Below are positions 11,364 to 25,400 of a DNA stretch of 64,000 nt, one piece after another. Origin of the DNA: Perognathus longimembris pacificus (lineage: Eukaryota; Chordata; Mammalia; Rodentia; Heteromyidae); NCBI RefSeq assembly GCF_023159225.1, contig NC_063171.1, forward strand, positions 39,959,378 through 40,023,377. Direction: 5' to 3'. The notes under the pieces were generated by a model, which saw only the letters and a program-made list of their open reading frames with translations, was not told where the DNA came from and did no database searches. Made by a program: the position numbers and the translations under genes. Position 1 is the stretch's first letter, and the number at the start of each line of letters is the position of its first letter.

Positions 11364-14300
11364 AAACATATTCATTTATTATGAAAATTAAAACATGAAA
11401 AATTACAGATTGAAAACAGTTCTGTTCCATCATGTGTTTCTTTCTTGATTACATTTAATCAAGCACATATTTATCTCAAAGAAAGTTTGTGTTGTTCTTT
11501 ATCTGTAACTACTTAATGATAGAATTTAGATATTTTTGTTATTATAATTTGTAGAGTAAAATGGGTATATAATGGTATAATTTATGGTTTTGGTAGCTTT
11601 TGTGTTTTTTTTTTTTTTTTTGCCAGTCCTGGGGCTTGAACTCAGGGCCTGAGCACTGTCCCTGGCTTCTTTTTGCTCAAAGCTAGCACTCTACCATTTG
11701 AGCCACAGTGCCATTTCTGGCTTTTTTTCTGTTTATGTGATGCTGAGGAATTGAACCCAGGGCTTCATGTAAGCACTCTACCTCTAAGCCACATTCCTAG
11801 CCCGCTTAGCAAGTGTTTTTACAAACTATGATACGTTTTTCAAATCCCACTCCTGACCCCTGAGATAGGGTCTTTATACTTTCTATGTAGCCCAGGCTAG
11901 CCTTTAACTCCTGGGCTCAAGTGATTTCCCACCTCAGTTTCCTGAGTAGCTTGGATTACAGATATGCACCAACCATGCCAGGCACTATTTTTATTCCTAA
12001 ATCAAAACTGTACAGTCATTAAATTGCAAAAATTTCTTCCAGTGGTAAGGATGGAACCCAAGGCTCCAGGCATATTAAGCATATGTTCTGGCATATTCTG
12101 GCATATTCAGGCATATTAAGCATATTACTGGGCTATTCCCTCAAACCTAAATTATAGGATATAAGGTGATATTGTTCCTCACACAACTTTATTTATTTAT
12201 TTATTTTTGCCAGTCCTGGGGCTTGGACTCAGGGCCTGAACCACTGTCCCTGGCTTCTTTTTTGCTCAAGGCTAGCACTCTGCCACTTGAGCCACAGTGC
12301 CACTTCTGGCCATTTTCTGTATATGTGGTGCTGGGGAATCGAACCCAGGGCCTCATGTATATGAGGCAGGCACTCTTGCCACTAGGCCATATCCCCAGCC
12401 CCCTCACACAACTTTACACCATTTCTGTCTTAAGAAAATTTATGTACTATAGTAGTCACTAGTCACATGTGACTTTTGAGAACTTGAAATATAGCTAATG
12501 CTGAGGAATGGAATCTAAAACTCTCAATAGTGAAAAATATTATATTGTTAACATTAAAGAAAATTAAGGTGCTGATGGTATGGCTCAGTAGTAGGGTGCT
12601 TGTCTTGCCCTGGACTCTGTAGCAAATCATTGTTTTATTTAGTTTAATATTATGACAAAGATAGTTTTTACAAAAATTACCTTTTTTTCATGAGATGCAC
12701 TACTTCAAATTATATGTTCAGCTTTTCTGGTTTTTTTTTTTTTTGGGCCAGTCCTAGGCCTTGGACTCAGGGCCTGAGCACTGTCCCTGGCTTCTTCCCG
12801 CTCAAGGCTAGCACTCTGCCACTTGAGCCACAGCGCCGCTTCTGGCCACTTTCTGTATATGTGGTGCTAGGGAATCGAACCTAGGGCCTCGTGTATCCGA
12901 GGCAGGCACTCTTGCCACTAGGCTATATCCCCAGCCCCGTTTTTTTTTTTTTTTTTTTAATCCCTTTTTCTTTTTGGTGCCAGTACTGGGGTTTGAACTC
13001 AGGGCCTGAGCACTGTCCTTGGCTTCCTTTTGCTTAAGGCTAGCACTCTGCCACTGGAGCCACAGCACCACCTCTGGCCGTTTTCTGCATATGTGGTGCT
13101 GGGGATTTGAACCCAGGGCTTCATGTATACAAGGCAGGCACTCTTGCCACTAGGCCATATTCCCAGCCCCAGCTTTTCTGCATATTGAGACATTTGTTTG
13201 AAGGAAGGAGGTAAGCTGACTTATTAGAATAGATGAGATGATCCAACGGTGGGAAATGACACACACAAAGGCACTTAGGAAAAAAAATAATGTTCTTACA
13301 GAATTAAGAAATACATGTTTAATTGGAACAGATTGTTATGGTTTTGAAAATATTTTTACACTTAGCATATCTTAATGTACAAAGTGGTATTGGAAATGTA
13401 TGAGTTTCAAGTTGGGAGTAAGTATCTAAACCATTTTTTTCCCCAGATGAAGCAGACGATGATGATGATCCAGAATATAATTTCCTGGAAGATCTTGATG
13501 AACCAGATACAGAGGACTTCCGTACTGATCGAGCAGTGAGAATCACCAGTGAGTCTGTTTACCATGAATCCTGCTCTTATCTGCTCTACTTCTTTGTTTA
13601 CTTTGTAGGCTTTGGGGATGAAGTTTGCAGCCCACCAAAATAACACATTTAAGTTTCCTCTATTTCTATAATTCTTTAAAATTAGGTACATATTTACAAA
13701 ACTGTCCATTATTCATTTGTATATCTCAAAGCTATGTATTGAGTTTTTACTATTTGGCCAAGGGTACTTGTAATGACAAGATGAATTGAGACATGGCCTC
13801 TGCTCTGTGGACAGTGTGAGCTTAGTAAGGGTACAAACAAAAAATTTATAATACAAAGTACAGATGCTAAATAAGTTATACCTAGCAGAGGTCGTACTCT
13901 TCTAATATATAATATTGAGTAATATGGGGAGCTTAGAATGCTCAGGCATCTAAAAGCATAGATAATTTTGTTTGTTTTTGCTGGTCATAGGGCTTGTACT
14001 CAAGGCGTGGGTGCTGTCCTTGAGTTTCTTTGCTCAAGGTTAGTGCTCTACCACTTGAGCTACAACACCACTTCCCTCCTTTTCTTAGTAGTTTATTGGA
14101 GGTGAAAGTCTCACGGACATTCCTTCCAGGGCTGGCTTCAAATTGGGATCTTCAGAGCTCAGCCTCCTAAGTAGTTAGGATTATAGGTAGAGTCACTGGC
14201 ACCTTTTTCAGTAGTGCTTTTTAATTGAATTGCATGATGGATAGGTATTTTGTCAGATTGTCTTATTGGAAACAATATACTTGAGAGTACATTTGTGTCT

Positions 14301-17176
14301 TTAGAGTTCTCCCTTATTGAAAAATGAAAATAATTTCTGCCAGCAACACATGTTTTTTTGGCTTTTTTTTCCCCCACAGAAAAAGAAGTGAATGGGCTGA
14401 TGGAAGAGCTATTTGAAACTGTGAGTAGTCCTCCTGGAAGGAGAACAAGGGATGATGAAAGTAAATCTTCAACAAGCTCTTTTCTTTGGTCCTTGGCATC
14501 CAGTCTTTAGAAGAACTATTTCCCTTTATTCCACATAGGAAAGAATGTAGTGGCAAGAAAATGTATTAAGTATTAAACTCTTGATTTGTAATGTTCAGGT
14601 TATTCCTTGCAAACTTTTTTTTTGTCGGTCATGGGGTTTGAATTTGCAGCCTAGGCACTATCTCTGAGCTCTTTTGCTTCAGACTAGGGCTCTACCACTT
14701 TGAGCCACAGTGCTACTTCCAGTTTTCTGGTGGTTAATTGGAGATAAGTCTCACAGACTTTCTTGTCTGGACTGGCTTCAAATTGTGATTCTCAGATCTC
14801 AGCCTCCTGAGTATCTAGGATTACAGGTTAAGCCATCAGTGCCTAGCCCTTGTAAACTTTCAATATTCTCATCTATTATTATTTGCCGCATCAAAAGATT
14901 ATAAACCACTTGTAGATGACTCTGAGCACAAACTCTTGAAAGACATTTCTGTGGAAGAGATGAGCCATTCTGAGTTATCCATGCTCTTGTCCTTTCTGAT
15001 CATGCTTGGTTAGTTGAGAGAATTCTTTCTCTCCTCTCTACTTTCTTTTTTCTTTCTTTGTTGTGGGGCTTGAACTCAGGACCTGGCACTTTCCTTGAGG
15101 TTTTTTGCTCAAGGCTAGTGCTCTCCTACTGAGCTACAGTGCCACTTCCAGTTTTAAGGTGGTTAATTGGAGATAAGAGTCTCATGGCCTTTCTTGCCTG
15201 GACTGGCTTCAAACCACAGTCCTCAGATCTCAGACTCCTGAGTAGCTAGGATTGCAGGTGCGAACCACTGGTGCACAGCTAAGACTTCTTTCTTAGCATA
15301 ATAATAATTGCAAATGTAAGGTTGTGGGGCTTTTGAAGTGAAAATGTTCTAATACAGGTGCTTTCTGGATGCAGCAGCATTAAAATTCTGTAGTCTGTTG
15401 TTTATACTTATTTTTGTCATTGCTGGAGTGACTTACATAAGTCCATTCCTCAGGAAGACCTTCTTTTTCTTTGCCCACAGTTCCAAGATGAGATGGGGTT
15501 CGCCAATAAGGAAGAAGATGGCCCAGAGGAAGAGGAACGTGTGGCTGAAACTCGGCCTAACTTTAATACCCCACAAGCCCTACGGTAGGGTGGCTAAAGA
15601 CCTTGATGCTTAAATAGAGGAAATATGTATTTCTCATAAGGTTTTTAGAATAATGAACAAGTTCCTATCTTCAAGTAGCTTCTGTTACTATTGTGTGGGG
15701 GAAGAACCCTGGGGGAGTTAGATGTCAAGTGAAAAATCTCCTTGTTATGGGACAGTACAGCTATAGATCAAGCTGTACCTGTTTGGGAAAGGAGAAAAAA
15801 CAGTAGCTGGCATCCATAGCAGCTTCTCCAGGTAAATAGTTCTGGAGAAGTGTGTAGGGTTCCATGTGGCCAGCCACAGAAACTGCACTAAACTGTAGTA
15901 TTTACTGTGTCTCCTTATTTGTCATTAACATGTGATAGATTATCTGAAAGGTTTTTACTTACCTAGGCATTAATTGAGCAAACCATGAAGCACCTGCAGC
16001 AATGCCCCAGGAGTCTGAAACGTAGTACTGGCCTTCTTCCATGAAGTTGGAACACCTGTTACACCATCTAGAAAATGGAGGCTTTAGTTTTCCCTGCGAT
16101 TTTTTTCTGAGGGTTTAGATCTACACTTCAATTTGTTTTTTTTGTTTTTGTTTTTTTTTTGTTTTTTTGTTTTGTTTTGTTTTGCCAGTCCTGGGCCTTG
16201 AACTCAGGGCCTGAACACTGTCCCTGGCTTCTTTTTACTCAAGGCTAGCACTCTGCCACTTGAGCCACGGTGCCATTTCTGGCTTTTTCTATATATGTGA
16301 TGCTGAGGGATCGAACCCAGGGCTTCATGTATACGAGATGAGCACTTTACCACTGGGCCATATTCCTAGCCCGCTATACTTCAATTTAATTCACTATGAA
16401 TAGCTGTGTACAATTAGAAGCTAGGCCACTAGAGGTCAGGATGTAGTGTGTGCCATAGGTAGAACAAAGCAAAATTAATAGACCTGTAGCTTCTCATTAG
16501 TCCTGGGTTTTAACAAAACAACATTAGTACTAAGTGGGTACATCTGAAAGCCAGGCCTTCCTTCAGACCACTTAAGTATAAAAGATGATATAACCAACTT
16601 ATAAAAACCAGGAATACCTTCCAGACTCCATCGTAACAAATACTACAAGGAATCGCATTAAAATTCTCAAGATTACCAAGACAGTATTTGGCCCATTTAT
16701 ATATCAAGTCATACTTCATAGAATATAATTTTAGTATAAATAGAATGGAACTATTCTTCCTAGGAAGTTATAGGATTTGATCTATAAACATATTCTAGTT
16801 CTACCAATCAATTATGTACATGTATATTTTAAAATTGGGAATTATAAACTAGGTGTGGTGGCATAAGCATGTATTCCCATTACTCTGGATGCTGCAATAG
16901 GAAGATCATAAAGTCAAGCTCATTTTGGGTTATAGAGCAAGTTTAAGACTAGCCTGGGATGTATAACAAGAGACAGTACCTCTGGGCTGGGAATACCTCA
17001 TATACATGAAGCCCTGGGTTTGATTCCCCAGCACCACATATATAGAAAATGGCCAGAAGTGGCACTGTGGCTCAAGTGGCAGAATGCTAGCCTTGAGCAA
17101 AAAAAAAAAAGAAAAAAGAAGCCAGGGACCATGCTCAGGCCTGAGTCCAAGGCCCAGGACTGGCAGAAAAAGAAAA

Positions 17177-17211
<35 letters not shown>

Positions 17212-17740
17212 CAGTACCTCAGAAAAAAAAAACAAAAACATAAACCCTAAACACCAGCCTGGACTTAACCTCCATAGGGTAGCTTCAAACTACAGCCCTC
17301 AGATCCCAGACTTCTGAGGATCTAGGATTATACTCATGAGCCATGGGTCATGATATTTTCATTGATAGTAGTATGGTAATACTCTGCATTTCCTTCATCT
17401 AAACTATCATGCCTTTTAGCATATTTTCTTCTTCATTCTAGAAAGGTTTTGAATTTTTAAGGAAGGAAGTCAGGATAGCCTGAATGTAGATGGATTAAGC
17501 AAGACCTGGGCTTGGAGTAATGGGTAAAATAGAGACCAAATATTTGTATCCTGCATTACTGTTAAGAACAAGTCCCAGAGTAATATGGATGTCAGGATGG
17601 TGCAATAATGAGTTTCCACTAGGTCCTTGGCTGCTTGATTATTCAGATATCTCTGTGCTCCTGGATTTTTAATGTCCTATCTAATTTTTTTTATTACTTA
17701 GAGGAGTGATTATAGAACAATAGCATGGGACATAATTCAG

Positions 17741-17772
<32 letters not shown>

Positions 17773-20700
17773 ACTTCAGGGTGTAGGCTCTGTACCTTAG
17801 TGTTTTGCTTGAGGCTGGTGCTCTATTACATGGAGCCATGGCTCCACTTTCCAGCTTTTTGTTGGTTAGTTGGGGATAGTCTCACAGACTTCCTGCATGA
17901 GCTGGCTTTGAACCTCAGTCCTCAGATCTCAGCCTCCTAAGTGGCTAGAATTATAGGCGTGAACCACTGGCACCTGGCCAGAATATTTCTTATGAGTGAT
18001 ACTGGGGGTAGTGAATCTAGGGCCTTAAGCATCCTACACTTTACCACTCATAGTTGCTGCATTATCTTATTTGCATCTATTCTATCAATTTTAGGAAAGT
18101 ATTTGGTTAAGGCTTGGACTATTGGTTAAAATGGCATTTGAGGATTAACAGTAGATGGAAAATGGAAAATTTTCAGTTTCTTTTAGTATACTATTACAAA
18201 GAATTGGATATACCATTACAAAGAATGTTGTGAACTGAGGGAACGATCAGATTCACTTATCTTCCTATTGGGGATAGGTTTGAGGAACCACTTTCCAACC
18301 TGCTAAATGAACAACATCGGACAGTGAAGGAGCTACTTGAACAACTAAAGATTAAGAAATCTTCAGCCAAACAGCAGCCAGAGGCAGAGAGGCTTAAGCC
18401 TCAGAGTGAGAAAGTTCATCAAACTCTGACTCTAGATCCAGCACAGAGGAAGAGACTTCAGCAGCAAATGCAGCAGGTAAGCTTGGTGTTAGGGTTGGAT
18501 CATCTCATGGCCTGGCACTAAAACCAAAAGCAAGAAGTTTTGTAAAAGTCAGGATAGCTGTCCCATACCCATTGAAACCATGCATGCCATAGAATCTTTA
18601 TGTCAATCAGGACCTGCCTTATGGCTCATGTCAAAATTCAGAAGCGCCTCGATCAGAGATTTCATTCTGAAATGTAATGTCATCCAGGGCCAGACAGAAT
18701 CTTCTCCTTTTTCTAGTCTGTCTCACATTTGAGGGTAAACTTCTTCTGCCAAGGTCCTACATTGTTCTTATAGTATTTCCAGAAAGCAAAATAATATGTG
18801 ATGAATTTGAAAACATCTTGGTAAGATGTGTTTGTGTTCATGAATGTTTTAATTTCTTTTCCTCTCCAGCATGTTCAGCTATTGACACAAATCCACCTTC
18901 TCTCCATCTCCAACCCCAACCTGAGTTCGGAGGCCAGTACCACCAGAATGTTCCTTGTAAGGTTCTTACTATCCCTAACAATATACACTTGAGTATGAAG
19001 TTAGCTTGGCAAGTCATTCTTCACATTTAATGTATTTACTCTTCATAGTCTACACGTGTATTCTCCCCTGGATATTGTTGGTCACTGCCTGCTTTGTCCT
19101 CTGGCTTCCTTTATTTACTGACAGAATATTCCTCACCAATTCCCAGGAAATGGGGCTGGGAATGTGGCCTTGTGGTAGAGTCCTTGCCTCGTATACATGA
19201 AGCCCTGGGTTCGATTCCTCAGCACCACATATACAGAAAAAGCTGGAAGTGGCGCTGTGGCTCAAGTGATAGACTTTGAACTGCAATCCTCAGATCTTAG
19301 CCTTATGAGTAGCTAGGATAAGACTTTAATTTTTAATCTTTATTTATCTTGTACTGAGAATGATAATTTAGCATTTAGAGGCTAAAGGCTACTGGTATTA
19401 ATTACTTGGAATTGTCTTAGATTTTTTTTGTGTCCTGTTTTCCCAGAAAGAACTGGGAACCTTTGCTGAAAACTCCATCACTCTTCAGCAGCAGTTCAAC
19501 CCCAAGTTTCAGACCTTGTTCCAACCCTGTAACTTGATGGGAGCTATGCAGCTCATAGAAGACTTCAACACACACGTTCACATTGACTGGAGTCCTCGTA
19601 AAACTGTCAAGAAGACTGGTAGGGGACAGATATGTTAACTTCAGGTTTTTATGTGCAGTGAGAGTTGAGTCATATAATTTCTAGGGATAATTTCCTACGG
19701 ATAAGGGAGAGAATATTTTGAATTTTTTTCTCTCTTTATCCTCCTTTTGTACTTTAAAATTTTAGAGTTACCTGATAATATCTACTCTTAGGTAAGGTAT
19801 GAAAGCAGAAGATAGAAATATAGAGGTGTGGTCAGGTAGAGATGGGGAACTCGTGGTTAGAATTGGCTTAAATGAGGTGTTGGCAAGTGTTAGGTGTCAG
19901 TTCAAGACAACTGGGTTCTGGCAAAGATGAAAGTCAAAGCCTGGCACTGGTGGCTCATGCCTGTAATCGTTGCTCCTCAGGAAGCTGGAAGCCAGCCTGG
20001 GCAGGAAAGTCTGTGAGACTTTTATCTTTAATAAACTATTCCAAAAAAGCCTGAAGTAGTGCTCTGTGGCTCAAGTGGTAGAGCACTAGTCTTGAACACA
20101 AAGCAACTCAGGGATAGTGCCCAGGATCTTGAGTTCAAGCTCCAGGATTGGCCCCCCCCTCAAAAAAAAAAAAAGATGAAAGTCAAGTGTAAAGTTTGGT
20201 AATGTTTAATATTCTGATTCATGGGTTGGGAGAATAACTCAGAATCAACTCATTCTACTCCCATAATTATTAAGTTATTGTAGTGCATGGTAGGTAGTAT
20301 ACCTATTCTGAATGAGCTAGCTTTTGGAATTAGACAGAGTTAAAGATGTTACATGATTGCCACATACAATCTTTTAACTAAATGTGTAAGTTTAATTTCT
20401 GCTTTCCATTGGCTTAGTGTATGTATGTATGAATGTATGTATGTATGTTGTAGTTTGTTCCGAATTTAGGTTTATGTTTGGGCCAGTCTTTAAGTGCCTG
20501 AGTCTTAGAGACAAGTTGAATATAGTTAAATATAAGTGTATTAGGTCAGACTGATTCAAAACTTCTTTAATTAGCTTAGCTATGTGTTGGTAATAACAAT
20601 TTAATTTAAAAAAAAATTTTTTTTTGGTCAGTTCTGGGGCTTGATCTCTGGGCCAGGGTGCTGTCTCTGAGCTCTTCAGCTCAAGGCTAGCACTCTACCA

Positions 20701-22382
20701 CTTTGAGCCATAGCGCCACTTCTGGTGCTCTGGTGGTTAATTGGAGATAAAAATCTCATGGACTTTCTTGCCTGGGCTGGCTTTGCACCTCGATCCTCAG
20801 AGCTCAGCCTCCTGAGTAGCTAGGATTACAGGTGTGAGCCACTGGTGCCTGGCTAACAACTTGATTTACTACAAACTGTAGTGATGACTTTTGGATCTAC
20901 AGCCATATGCGTTTTGTCTGGACATACAGAATGAATATTAATACAAAGAGAAATATGGATAGAGCTGTTCATGTTTCTAGAAAGGTGGAAGTTCCTCAAT
21001 CTTCCTAGAAGCTTAAGGGGACAGAATCAAGTGAGTCTATACTGTCTCATTAATTTCACAGTTGTCTTGTTCCCAACCTTAGGAGTAACATGGGAAATTT
21101 TAATAAAAATTAAGAATCAGATAAAATGACACAGACTTGCAATCCCAGCCCTTGGGTGGCTGAGGCACAAGGGCCCCAAGTTCGAGGCTAGCCTAGTAAC
21201 AAACCTGAGCATGGTGGCTCGTGCCTGTGATCTCAGCTACTCAGTGGGCTGAGACCTGGAAGATCAAGGTTCAGAACAAGCCTGAGCAGAAAAGTCCATA
21301 AGACTCCATCTCCAAGGTGTGACATTGATAAAGAAGCATTGTGCTCAAACTGACATTGTTGAATTGAACCCCCTTTGTACAACTACTTAAAGATAATCAA
21401 TTAATTGTATAAATTAATTTTATAAGGCTCTATCTCCAAAATAAAGAGCAAAAAGCCAGCATGGTTCAAGTGGTAGATCACCAGCTGAGCAAGCCTGAAG
21501 CCCTGAGTTCAACTACCTACAAAACAACAGCAACAGGGCTGGGAATGTGGCTTAGTGGTATTGCCTGCCTAGCATGCATGAAGCCCTGGGTTCAATTCCT
21601 TAGTACTACATAAACAGAAAAGGCCAGAAGTGGCACTGTGGCTTGAGCAAAAGAAGCTCAGGGACAGTGCCCAGGCCCTGAGTTCAAGCCCCAGGACTGG
21701 CAAAAATAAAATAAAACAAAACAGCAACAAAAAGCTGGAATACCAGATGTGAGGGTGACTAAAGAAGTTAGAATCTTGTCCTAGAAGAAAACATTATTAA
21801 GGTTTCATTATTCAAGGATTTAAAAGTGGAAAGTGGTAAACAGTTTTTGGTCATATACTACGTAGTAGGTGTTGCTAGGTACTTTGTACAGTGTTTATCT
21901 TATTAGTGTGTGAACATGTTCCACACAGGAAAGGATAAAAATATCAACTTATATTGACATTGGTTGGGACTACTTTTAGGCTTAGGTTAAGGTGAGGACT
22001 GAAAACATGTTTGAGGAAGTTAGGTAGTGGGAACAGGTCAGATTAGGTAAGGACAGTGCTACCTGAATGCAAACTGCATCCACAAACTTTAGAAAGCTGT
22101 CTTTGATCTTAGTATTCGGTTTATCAGAGATGGTTTCTCTTTCAGCTGGTGAATTTCCCTGTTTGCCAAAGCAAGTGGCTTGGATACTGGCCACAAGCAA
22201 GGTTTTCATGTATCCTGAGCTGCTTCCAATATGTTCCCTGAAGGCAAGTAATCCTCAGGATAAGATCATCTTCACCAAAGCTGAGGACAAGTAAGTTTAC
22301 TATGGAGAATTGTAAGAAGAAAGTATTCCAAAGAGAAGAAAGTTGTTTTTTTGTTGTTGTTGTTTGTTTTGCAAAAGGAAAG

Positions 22383-22434
<52 letters not shown>

Positions 22435-25400
22435 ACTAGGATTTAACTCAGTGCTCTTTCTGTTTGAACTATGCCTTCAGGTCTTAATTATTAAATTCTG
22501 ATCTATGCAACTGACAAAAGAATTATTCTTCCTGGGCATAGCTACTGGGAAGGTAGAGTTTAAAGGGTTTGAGGACAGCCCTGGGCAAGAAGAAGTTTGC
22601 AACACTGTATCTCAATCAGTGGGTAGATATAGTGGCATATGCCACCTGTTATCTCAGCTACAGCTTGGTGAAGTGGCATATACCTGTCATCCCCAGTGAC
22701 ATGGGGACACACAAGTAAGAGGATCATAGCCATGACTGGCTTAGGCATTAAAATCAAGACCCTCCCTTGAAAATAACCAGTGTAACAAAACCATGGCTCA
22801 GTGGTAGAATGCCTTCTTAACAAGGGTGAAGCCCTTAGTTCAATACTCAATATTGTCGAAAAGAGAGAGGAAAAAAGAGAATTATTCATGCCTGCTGCAA
22901 GTCAGTAACTGTGTTTCTCAGTGTTGATTTTCCCTTTAGAATTTCTACTCTCTAGTGAATTAAACTAAAGTTGAGGTATTTGAAGAGGAAGGTAGATCAA
23001 AGGCTGAATTTTATGCCTCTAACCCTGAAGAAAGTAGTAAGAAGCAATAACTCAACCGACAGTAAATCTTCCCTTCCTTCTTCCTACTTTCACTTTAGCA
23101 AGAATTTAAAGTATGGAGAAATGGAAAAATAGAGAAACGTTTCCCACTCCCCATTTAGGAAATAGCAGTAAAAAACTCCCGATAGCAAATTTTTGATCAG
23201 CTCAAATACAAGATACCATTTTTTAGGAGCTCCTTTTTTTTTTTTTGGCAGTTCTTTGGGCTTGGGCACTATCCCTGAGCTTCTTTTGTTCAAGGCTAGC
23301 CAGCCCTCTGCCACTTGAACCACAGTGTCACTTCAGTTTTTTTCTGAGTAATTTATTGGAGATAAGTCTCACAGACTTTCTTGCCTGAGCTGGCTTCAAA
23401 TTGTATTCCTCAGGCTGGGAATATGGCCTAGTGGCAAGAGTGCTTGCCTCACGTACATGAAGCCCTGGGTTCAATTCCCCAGTACCACATATATAGAAAA
23501 CGGCCAGAAGTGGCGCTGTGGCTCAAGTGGCAGAGTGCTAGCCTTGAGCAAAAAGAAGCCAGGGACAATGCTCAGGCCCTGAGTCCAAGGCCCAGGACTG
23601 GCAAAAAAAAAACCAAACAAAAAACAAAAAACAAATTGTATTCCTCAGATCTCAGTCTCCTGAGTAGCTCGGATTATAAGCATGAGCCACTGGTGCCCAG
23701 CTAAAGGGTTGTATTTATTTTTTGTTTATATGTTACTGAGGAATGAAACCCTGGGCCTCATATACTAGGCAAGAACTCTATCACTATGCCACATTCCCAG
23801 CCCTCTTATCTTTCATTTGTTTATTCTCATTCATTTAAATTTGATGATAACAGGGTCCTGAGTTCCCAGAACATGAATAGCCATGGAGGTTCTCATAAAC
23901 CAATGCTGTATTCATAACTTCATTTTTAACTTCCTTAAGGAGCTTACAGCAAATAAGATATGGACACAAAGAAAAGTAGTATGATGGACGGAGTTCTGTA
24001 CTATGGGATATTCCAGCAGTACTAAGTATTGTTCCTCTGGGTGTGCCACACACATTTATGAAATATTCAAAATCATTCTTTTATTTATTATAAAAGTAAA
24101 CATAGATGGTTGCCAGTGGCTCACACCTGTAATCCTAGCTACTTAGGAGGCTGAGATCTGAGGATCACAGTTTAAAGCCATACTGGGCAGGAAAATTCTT
24201 GAGATTCTGATCTCCAGTTGAACACCAAAATCCAGAAGTGAAGCTCAAGTGGTAGTGCTAGCCTTGAGCATAAAAGCTCAGGGATAGGGCTGGGGATATA
24301 GCCTAGTGGCAAGAGTGCCTGCCTTGGATACACGAGGCCCTAGGTTCGATTCCCCAGCACCACATATACAGAAAACGGCCAGAAGCGGCGCTGTGGCTCA
24401 AGTGGCAGAGTGCTAGCCTTGAGCGGGAAGAAGCCAGGGACAGTGCTCAGGCCCTGAGTCCAAGGCCCAGGACTGGCCAAAAAAAAAAAAAAAAAAAAAG
24501 CTCAGGGATAGCACCCAGGCCCTGAGTTCAAGCCCCAGGACTGGCACAAAAATAAACAAACTAAACATAATAATATTCAGAGGGATAAGGCTTTTAATCT
24601 GTTATCCTTTTATTCCAAGACAGTGGTTTTTCTTCTCCACTCCCCTCTCCCACCCAACTGAGTACTGAGGTTTTGAATTTAGAAACTCATACTTGCTTGG
24701 CAGGTGCTGTACTGCTGAGCAATATCTCTGACTCTTTTTTGTGCTGGTTATTTTTGAGATAGAGTCTTGTCGCCTACCAGAACTCCTGTCTGAACCGTGA
24801 TCTTCCTATTTTTTGCTTCCCACTGTAGTTGAGATGAGAAGCATGTGTCATCACATTCGACTGGCTTCCTTCCTTCCCTCCCTCCCTTCCTCCCTCCCTC
24901 CCTCCCTCCCTTCTCCCCTTTTCTTTTCTTTTCTTTTTTCATGCTATTCCTTGGGTTTGAACTCAGGGCCGGGGTGCTGTCCTGAGCTGTTACACTCAAG
25001 ACTAGTGCTCTGCCACTTTAGCTACAGATCCATTTCTGGCATTTTGGTGATTACTTGGAGATAGAGTCTCATAGACTTTTCTGATTGGGCTGATTGGATC
25101 TGTGATTTTCATATTTCAGCTTTCTGAGTAGTTAGGATTATAGTTGTGAGTCAACAGTGCTTGGCCAACTCGGATTCTTTTTTTGAAATGGTATCTTGGA
25201 CTTTTCTGTCTGGGAAAGCCTAGAACCTCAGTCCTCTTAATCTTTGCATCCTATCTAGACAGGATGGTAGGTTTGAACCGATGTGTTTAGCTGTTGGTTG
25301 AAAAGCAGGTCTTGTAAACTTTCTTCTTGGGCTGTCCTGGAATCTCCTTCTACATAGCTAGGATAACATGTACATGCCACTGTGCCAGCTATTTGTTAAG

